Source of the DNA: Straminergon stramineum
Lineage: Eukaryota; Streptophyta; Bryopsida; Hypnales; Calliergonaceae
Direction of reading: 5' to 3'
Length of the DNA: 64,000 nucleotides
Assembly (NCBI GenBank): GCA_963920665.1
Contig: OY987265.1
Span: 11,971,001-12,035,000, forward strand
In this document: positions 56,050-64,000 of the stretch, one piece after another
Position numbering within the stretch: the stretch's first letter is position 1
Layout of the letters: every line of letters begins with the position of its first letter
The notes under the pieces: model-generated
The model's database searches: none
What the model saw: only the letters and a program-made list of their open reading frames with translations
What the model was told of the DNA's origin: nothing
Made by a program: the position numbers and the translations under genes

Positions 56050-57467
56050 CCCAGCTAACTTGATTAATTAGAAAGTGAGCAGTGCAGCAAACTTCCAATT
56101 TTGTAGTTTGCTTTTGCAAAGCAGAAGCTCGGGAATCACTTATTTACTCAGGTTCGAATTTCCTTTTCCGCAAATCCTCGGGCCCAGAGCTAATAAGCAA
56201 GCTATCTAAGCTCGCTTTAGCTAATTGAACAGGATTGGATTAATTAATTGATTTGTGGGCTCCTTCGATCTATTGCAACAAATCACTAAGCTCAAGATCG
56301 AATAAAAACCTATCACCCCAGTTCCATTGCAAGCTAGATCGACTATCTAGTAAGATCAATACACACTAGCTAGACGTACTCCAGATATTGATATTTTCAC
56401 ACTACACACCACGACCTATGAGCGAACGATCATTCGCCGTTAAGAGTACTACTAACTGTAGCTAGATCAAGACTAATATAATCTCGATACCGTCAACACC
56501 TTCATCACCAATGATTGCACTCTTGCTAGTCCCAAGCGTCGTTCTATATATCCTCCCAATATTCGCACACCAAGTTTTGCACACACGCACAGGAAGGATC
56601 GATCGAAGCTTTAGTCTGCGACTAGGACTCGATCACAACTTCAGGCACATGTCAGCTCGACTTAATTTAATGATACACCAATCGCTGACCAGGTGATGAT
56701 GATGAGTGAACTAGCTGTCTAGTTCGTCATCCCTGGCTGCAATTGATCGAGTTCAATCGGGAGCTAGTTTGAGAATACAGACTCAAATTTCCTCACCCCG
56801 AATCGATCTCCGGCAGCAAGCTAGCTAGGCCGGGTCCTTCACACATGTACTAGCTAGACTGTCTACTAGAGCTAGCTAGCTATCCAACAGGACCACCGCA
56901 GACAGACTCCTGCAAGTAAGTTGAAGTACTTGACTACTAGCTACTGAGTGGAAACCTCACTTAAAACTGCAAGACTGGATTCGATCTGTGCATGCACAGA
57001 GAAGTTGAAGCTCAGTGGGCTAGCTGAATGAGTACACAGACAGGGACACGAATTGAAAGCTTTCTTTCTTTCAGTGGAATATATCGAAGCTAGCTTGCAG
57101 CTTAACAAAGGATGGACCTAAGCTTACTTGTGAAGCTGTTGGTGGGGTTGTAGCTTAGTCTAGTGTAGACTGAGTACCGGTATAGCCTGACGCCCCACAC
57201 TCCATCTCTGGACCTCCCCTCTGGTCCCTTGTACCCGCTTGCCTGTGCATGCGAGACGTCCAAGTCTGCCGTCACTTCCGAACCAGCTCAGGCGCTACAG
57301 TTACCATTTTGGGATACATTCAGTTCCTTAACTCTTCTCTGTGTCTGACTGTCCCTGCTGAAGCTTCTTCAGTTGTCTGGTTTTTACTGAGTTAGACTGA
57401 ACTGAACTTAACTTAGCTGCTGTAAGTTAAGTGAAGCTGTTAAGCTAAACATTTTATTTTTATTTTT
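56050..57467 (-). promoter_or_regulatory. Upstream region of the EPFL gene
   Basis: Leader and promoter of the - strand EPFL gene are expected here. The DNA is rich in AGCTAGCT-type runs (about 56820-56885) and TTAATTAAT strings. No start site could be placed. The open frame 56511-56696 (+) has no match. Confidence 0.4.
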
Positions 57468-57600
57468 TTAAACAAGTGAAAGGGATTTCATTGCAAAAGG
57501 TTAAAATACGTACCCGTCAGCCACAAGCGGCCTGACGGGGAGAGAAAACAACAGACAAGACAAAAGAAGACAATGCAAGAGACTCAAAGGTTAAGCTTAA
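57468..57600. mobile_element. Retroposon-like tail, second copy
   Basis: aagtgaaagggatttcattgcaa followed by a cccgtcag...ctgacgggg hairpin (57513-57541). The same order of motifs occurs at 47363-47440. Probably the end of a retroposed element. Confidence 0.4.
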
Positions 57601-60600
57601 CTTACTGGACGAGTTTCATCTTCGTCACCTCTGCTGTGACCTCTCTGCAATGAATTACTGCTCTGTGAGTTTAATTAGTGCTAAACTAGCTTGCTCAACA
57701 AGTTTGTAATTAGGGTATGCATACTGCTTGGGAGGGGGCCAAAGGCAAGGTAAGCACTAAGCAGCCCATTCATTATGGACTGCAGCCCAATTCCGAGATC
57801 TACTTTGGGATCCGACTCAATTCTGTTGCATTCCACTGTAGTTTTAAATTGTTTTTTTGTTTTTTTAATATTCCTATGTAGTTTTTCTTGCATTGAGTCA
57901 TTGAGTGTGCAATTGGAGCTCAAAGTTTCGGAAATTCACCTGTTTATGAATTCAATGAACACACCTATGCGACTGCCCCACATGGCAAGATTGTTTCAGT
58001 GTACAAAGGGGTGCTTTGGATTTGCATTAGAATCATGTAAGAAAGTAAGAGAGACACATTAAAATCCTACAAGATATAAATATTTCCCATCCATGAACTA
58101 CAATGGGAAGCAATATGTTTTTGCTTTGACTACCTATAATGTATTTTTTTCTACTAAAAAATGAGTTGACCAAAATAAATATAAAATTACCCCTAATTTA
58201 CCATTCTTTTGCAAAAATAAATAAATTATCAATCCTATAACTATAACTATGTGCAATGACCGAATAGTCCAGGGCTTCATACCTTAAACAAATATTTCAT
58301 TAAAATAGCAGTATTCAACAATCTTGGCACTTTTATGTTTAGGCCATGCAGCCTGAAATCTATATTGGTCCTAAAAATGAATGGAAAAAATGGCGAATGG
58401 AATACACCATTTTAACGAAATATTTGTTTTCATATCTGAGAGCCTGTGTTTCAAGCTTTGTGGCAGGATAGGGAGAGTATTTATTTCACAAAGTGAAAAA
58501 AGAAGCAGCAGTGTGTAGTGGTGATCTATATGCACTTGGATTGTGTCATTGTGCGCTTTTTAACATTGCAACATCAAGTATTGGTTGCCTCTTCACAAGG
58601 TTTGAACTTTGAACAGTGCTTTGTTTTTCTTACAATCTTTCTTTCAAATGTAAAAAGGAGAGCTTCACATGTTTAACACTCATATCTGTTGCAACAGTGG
58701 AAATTGGTGCAGACAGTTTGAATTAGTTGCCTAAGTGTGAAACAGAAACTTAGTGCAGATCTACTAATCCCTGTCCTTCTTTTTGGAGCCATGGTTGAAG
58801 TGAATGTCGCGGTTTTGGAACTCTGAAACCTTGACATTTTTTCGCAATCATGTAAGTTATGACCATACATACATATCTTGCAGGGTCTGCAATGGAACTA
58901 GCAGCTCGTGCATGTTGTTATCTTAAGTAATTTTATTCTGCCATGAACTGAATCAGTCCAATCCAAAGTGTGAATGTGCGTCGTTGGATTAACTGCATAA
59001 CCAGCTGGAGAGATGTGCACTTGTAATGATAATAGTGTGGCCAAGTCTCCACCTACAGTGGTGAACTTAGTCTGTAGATTTCAATTCCATCATGATATAT
59101 ATCGTGCTCTGTGCATACACAGTTTCTTGGTCTGTTGGTCTCATTCTAACTCATATGCGGGGTGCTGTGTCTGACTACTGGTAGTGTTTTTTCTTTAATT
59201 AATTTAAGTGGAGCCTGCTATCCAAGTACGGTCTTGCCTTTGGTAAACTTGCCAAGTCATGTGGGTTGCATTTTGAAAATATATAAATCCTTACAGTTGT
59301 TAACTTACTCACAAGCTCATCCATCATCGTATAAATCCGCCCATCACAATTCAGCCCAGGCAGGCTCTAATATAATTGAGTCTCCATGCTTGCATTGATG
59401 TGCATTCGTTGACACAAGGATGCCCCATCTTAATCAAATTCATTGTCAACCAAGTCCACTCCAAAATTGAGCAAGTAAGTTAGTAAGACCTAGTTGCAGA
59501 TAAGGCAATCATGTATCTGTCTTGTAAAATTTTCCAGTTCATGTTGTTGAAAATGATTAAGAATTTGGCAAGAAATATTTCTTTTGTATTCTTTAGACAG
59601 ACATTTATTTTAAGACAGAATGAATCTAAGTTCAACTTGGTTGAATTTGACAGAGAATTATCATTTTAAGTTTTGAATAATTACTAGAAGAGGGTGGTGT
59701 AACTTTGTGTGAGGCTGGGTCAGGAGTCTCAATAATTTAATTACAAGTGACAAATGTGTTGATTGAATCTCATGCAAGTTCTCTTGAATCTTTTCTGAGC
59801 ATAAAAATAGGGTCAGTGCTGTGAATTGAAACAGAGTTTGAAAGCAACATGACATTATGTGGTAAGCATGTTTGTGAATGTGAAAGTGAAAATGAAGCAT
59901 TTTATTTTTATTTGTGAATGTGTAGCTCTTGAAATCAATTTATTAGTCTGGAATACACACAGTGTTGAATGAAAAAGCTGGACTTTTGTCACTGCAACCC
60001 GACCGATTAATTGGTATAATAAGTAGCAGTCAATTCAATTCAATTCCATTTCCTGTGTAAACTGATCTGTTTCCAGATGACTGTAAAAAACCATTGCTTT
60101 CTAAGTAGAATTAGGTAAGTAACAATAAAATCTTCCCACAAGATGACAACGACACACAAACCTTTCAGTTTTCCATAAAGCACTGTGAAAGGGTAACTTA
60201 GTTGCAATTCAATTATAAAACAACATGTCTGTGGCTTGTCTGTGGACAACCATGTGCCCTTCCTTCTGGCCGGTCGGCTACTGCAGTAACAGATCAAGTC
60301 ATCTCAAATAATTAAAACACAGCAAAAAAAAAATCCAAATGTGGCAATCAAAATCTGAAACTTACTGACTGATGTCGACGTCGAGATGTCTGAGTGAGCG
60401 AGTGGTTTTTTTCGTGACGGGAAAAAGCAAGGTTGCAACTGGGCGGGCCTGCAACTGAAGCAAGTGTGTGGAAGTAGACAAGTTCGCAAACTGAGAGACA
60501 GGGTGTGTGGCAAAGTACTCTGCACTTTGAAACATCAATGATGGTGTATTTGGGTGTAAATTGGAAGGTTATGTTCAATTTGTCCTGAGATTACCAGACT

Positions 60601-63600
60601 GAATGATTGAGTGCACACAGTGCTACAGCTTTGGATGTCTAAAAACAGTACTACAAAGTAAGTTATAACTGCAGATTGAAATCATGCCAAAAGCCTCATT
60701 TTTCAGATTTCTCAGCAAGGATGTACTTTGGATCATGGGGGTTTCGGATGGAATAGAATGTCATAATTATGGGGTTAAATTGATGGTAGAGACATTATTG
60801 TTAATGGGAAGCTTGATTAGTGTTGGTACATACATAATTAGTAGTAAACATTTTCATATCTACACTCAACCCTTGCTATGACTATGACACTGCCTTTGGG
60901 ACAATGCAAGTGGGCTCTTAGCTTAAATGTATTTTCACTGACTTGACATTTGTTGACATTAACTTAGAAGTTTGTTTATAGTTGTATATATATATGAATG
61001 AAAGTTGCATTGTAGTTTGAGAAAATATTCTCACTAATAATTAACACCATCTGCAACTTTGGAGTTTGAACACTGAAATATGAGTTAACTACATTTGTAG
61101 AAAATTCAAAATGTGAACCTCACTAACAGTGAACAACGAAGAGACACTAGATGATTCTTTTTGCTTAATCCATCACTACAATCCAATCAAAAAATGATCA
61201 AGTGAGTGAATTTTGGTGAATTTTTTGAGAATGGAAAAGGTGCTATGGGTTGTCACTTCACATGCTCATATCTTTTTTTTCACACCTCAAAACGATTTGA
61301 AAAAATAATTACACATCTAAATCATGATGATATTTACTCGTGGAAAAAAAAATTAGAGTTTTTGGATCACTTTTGAGCATTCAAATTTCAACATTCAAAT
61401 TTCAGCATATGTACAAAGTTCCGCCTAATTGGGTATCTTGTCATATCTTTCATCAATCTTGTTAACAATGGCATTTTCTCAAAAATTGTGCGATTTTGTT
61501 GATCTTTTTTTCCTAGGAAAGCTACATAAGTCTTCTTCATTTCAATGGTGGAAATCATCAAAATCATTCCACACATTTGAGGAATTATGCTTGTTACAAG
61601 AGCTAGTTAAGAAAACAAGAGCTATGCTCAAACACCCTTAGTCCTTTAGGAATTAAGGTGGTAAACACCTCAAAAATGGCTACTTTTTGCTATTGTGCCT
61701 AATTACTATTATTATATTAGATTGGTCAAATTTTCATATTTTCTTGATGGCAAGTGAAAAGAGGTTCCAACACACCAAAGAATGTGACATTTGGATCATG
61801 TACGTAAAAGTTATGAAGAATCAAAGTGTTTTTTGGTAAAGCTATGGTTCTAAAATCGTCTCTTCTACACATGTGCATATTGATTTTGGAGATGTACATG
61901 GGTGATGATGGTAGTTTTGGGTTAGTGCCTATTTGGGAGTACCTACCTTAGTATTTTGTCATTGCAAAATACTAGTGATCACTAGTTATTAGAGTGCCCT
62001 AATTAGGATAATTTCCACAAAAGAAGAGTGCTTGGTACCAATACCAAAGTCAAATAATATTAGCTCAAGAATTCATTTCTTTGCTATAAATCATTTTTTT
62101 CCACAACTTTTTACTTACTTTGTCCTACTTTATCCTAACTATGTTTATCTCTTTATTTCATTTTGTCCTTCAATATTTTATTTTGATCAGATTTCCAATA
62201 TAAATAATTGTGCACAAAATGGATATATTTTTGTTAGGCATTTGTGCCACTTTCATGTATTGTGAAATATACACATTCCTACAATGTATTTCAAAATTGT
62301 CTACATTAAGTAGTTTGACCATCGTTCTCTTTTTTATAAGTTTAATAGTTATCATATTGGCGCAACTTCTTCTTAAATAATTGGTGTTGCGTGGGCAGAC
62401 AAAGGTGAACAAGGTGATCTTCAATTTGCCCTTCATTGTACTAATGGCCATGTTGTTTACTACAAATTTCCATATAGTAACTATTGAAAATGATTCTATC
62501 ATATCTAGAGAATTTCTTCCATTTGGGCAAAGAAGAGGACGTCCTCATTACCCTCACAATAGAGGACCATCAGGAAATGAGTCAAATAGTACTAGAAATC
62601 TAGAAATTGGCACTCATTCACATACAGCATGCCACCATCATTGTGTGAAGGGACTACCTAGTCTACCAAGTTGATGAAATTATAAGTAAAATCCTTAAAG
62701 CAAAGCCATGGATACAATAAAGACATCATGAAACCTATAGAAGTAGTCAAATTTACAAAAGAAATGATGGAAGCTCTTGAAAAACAAAATAGTTTAAATA
62801 GTTTATTTTGAATTCAAATACATTTAAACTGAATAATATTCATACACTTAATATTCATTTGATATTATAAGTTTTAGTGTTGATTCAATAGTTTCATTAG
62901 TTTTTAAGTTAAATAGTGAAGGTTGCATTGTAAATTTTTTATATAATATTCATCAATTCTATTGGTATGGATGAGAATGTATTTTATTAGGGTAACAACG
63001 TAGTGGCAAGGCATGAATATTGATAGCATATGGATGCAAATTAAATGAATTTGGAAATGTGTGCAAATGTATGGGCATGAACAAAGTAGCTAGAGCTTTG
63101 TTAGTCAGAGTGGTTTCTCAAGGGCATGAGTGGTTAACTAAAGAGTGGGTGATTATCTAGATTCATAAAGAAATAGGTGAGGATACTAGGGATGGGTGGA
63201 GATATTGTATGTCTACAAACAAACTCAAAGTTTTTCTCTTCTTCTAAGTTTAGTGTAAGAAAAGACATTGAATTTCATGCCAATGTAGGTTTGGGGGTAC
63301 AACTTTAGACACTCTTTCATGAAATTTTCCTTTAATGTATATATATATATCTATCTTTGTCTCTCTCTCTCTCTATAATTTTAATTAAAAAAATTACAAT
63401 TACAATAGAATAATGTACATTCTAGAATATTGGTGTGATTGACAATTCAAAGCTTCCATTTGCAAACATTGAAATAGTGTTGTATCCTATATAATGTTCA
63501 TTTACATATTACAAGTGTACATTGACTATTAAAGCTACTAATTACAATGATATCATTTGTCCAAAAATGTACTTCAAAGTACAATAGTTATTTTCATCTA

Positions 63601-63678
63601 TTAATTACAATTATACTCTTCATCCACAAATATACTTAAGACTACAATAGTTATTTCTATGAAGTAAGATTGAAGAAA
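57601..63678. other. Spacer, no supported gene
   Basis: No exon of a recognised family was found on either strand. A patch of higher GC at about 60220-60510 on an otherwise AT-rich background could mark a promoter or first exon, but the frames there (60578-60348 and 60525-60304, -) were not recognised. TA and CT microsatellites lie at 63339-63378. Confidence 0.4.
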
Positions 63679-64000
63679 AATGATGTCCATTTTGAATCAA
63701 TTCACCCTAATACTGGATTGGAAAAAAAATTCCTACTCACCTAGAGCAACTAAAAATGGTAGGAAGAATGGTATGTAGATAATACTTAAAAAAATTATAA
63801 TGACCATGTAAAATCAATCCACCCCAATTGGTGAATTAACAAAATGATATCCTAATCTCTTAGTGGTTTAAAGAAAAAATGATGTCCATTTACAATCAAT
63901 CCACGTCAAAATGTGAATTGAAAAAACAAAATCCTCGTTTCTTGGAGCAACCAAGATTGATATGTGGTGGTAGTTTTGAAAAAATAGATGTCCATTTAAA
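63679..64000 (+). repeat. Degenerate tandem repeat running off the window
   Basis: The motif aatgatgtccattt recurs at about 63679, 63878 and 63985, with a weaker copy near 63797. It is followed each time by atcaatcca.c and, in two copies, by an agcaac(c/t) block. Spacing is irregular (80-120 bp), so the array is old. Confidence 0.5.

Noticed and set aside
62381..62674. 97-codon open frame on +
   Set aside because: No recognised family, no splice or promoter context, and AT-rich surroundings.

Overview
The window is nuclear DNA of a land plant. It has spliced genes with mostly GT-AG introns, AT-rich spacers full of small repeats, and five genes that match plant families. EPFL peptides and plant-type PI4K-beta limit it to land plants. 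Compact introns and general look suggest a non-seed plant such as a moss, liverwort or lycophyte, but this is an impression and nothing in the window proves it. All exon models were read by eye from splice sites, reading phase and family similarity.

Layout. (1) 119-1704, + strand: the last six exons of a UPL3/UPL4-type HECT ubiquitin ligase; the gene enters from the left edge. (2) 2.7-8.0 kb: a cluster of about 220-bp elements with CCC-starting inverted ends, each in a TTAA site, one carrying a second element inside it. (3) 12159-8749, - strand: a complete seven-exon ABCF1-type ABC ATPase of 599 aa, with one GC-AG intron and a tandem duplication in intron 1. (4) 23946-16053, - strand: a complete sixteen-exon phosphatidylinositol 4-kinase beta of 1258 aa, with a GC-rich leader region to about 25.6 kb. 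(5) 25.9-31 kb: repeats, including a 72-bp tandem array and a degenerate array, in very AT-rich DNA. (6) about 32.6-35.09 kb, + strand: the plant homologue of SPRING1/C12orf49 with an extra Cys-rich tail resembling the end of GlcNAc-transferase V; its first exon is unresolved. (7) 38-53 kb: repeat-rich spacer with at least five kinds of short inverted-repeat element, plus a decayed reading frame at 53.0-53.9 kb. (8) 56049-55012, - strand: a complete three-exon EPFL secreted peptide precursor of 150 aa, closest to the EPFL4-6 type. (9) 56-64 kb: no supported gene; repeats at the right edge.

The genes are unrelated housekeeping and developmental genes: protein turnover, translation or ribosome control, Golgi/TGN phosphoinositide synthesis, secretory-pathway protease control, and peptide signalling. 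No operon-like or cluster logic is visible. The most notable items are the TTAA-targeting (piggyBac-like) elements, where a nested copy can be compared with its empty site in a sister copy, and the two-part architecture of the SPRING1-like protein.
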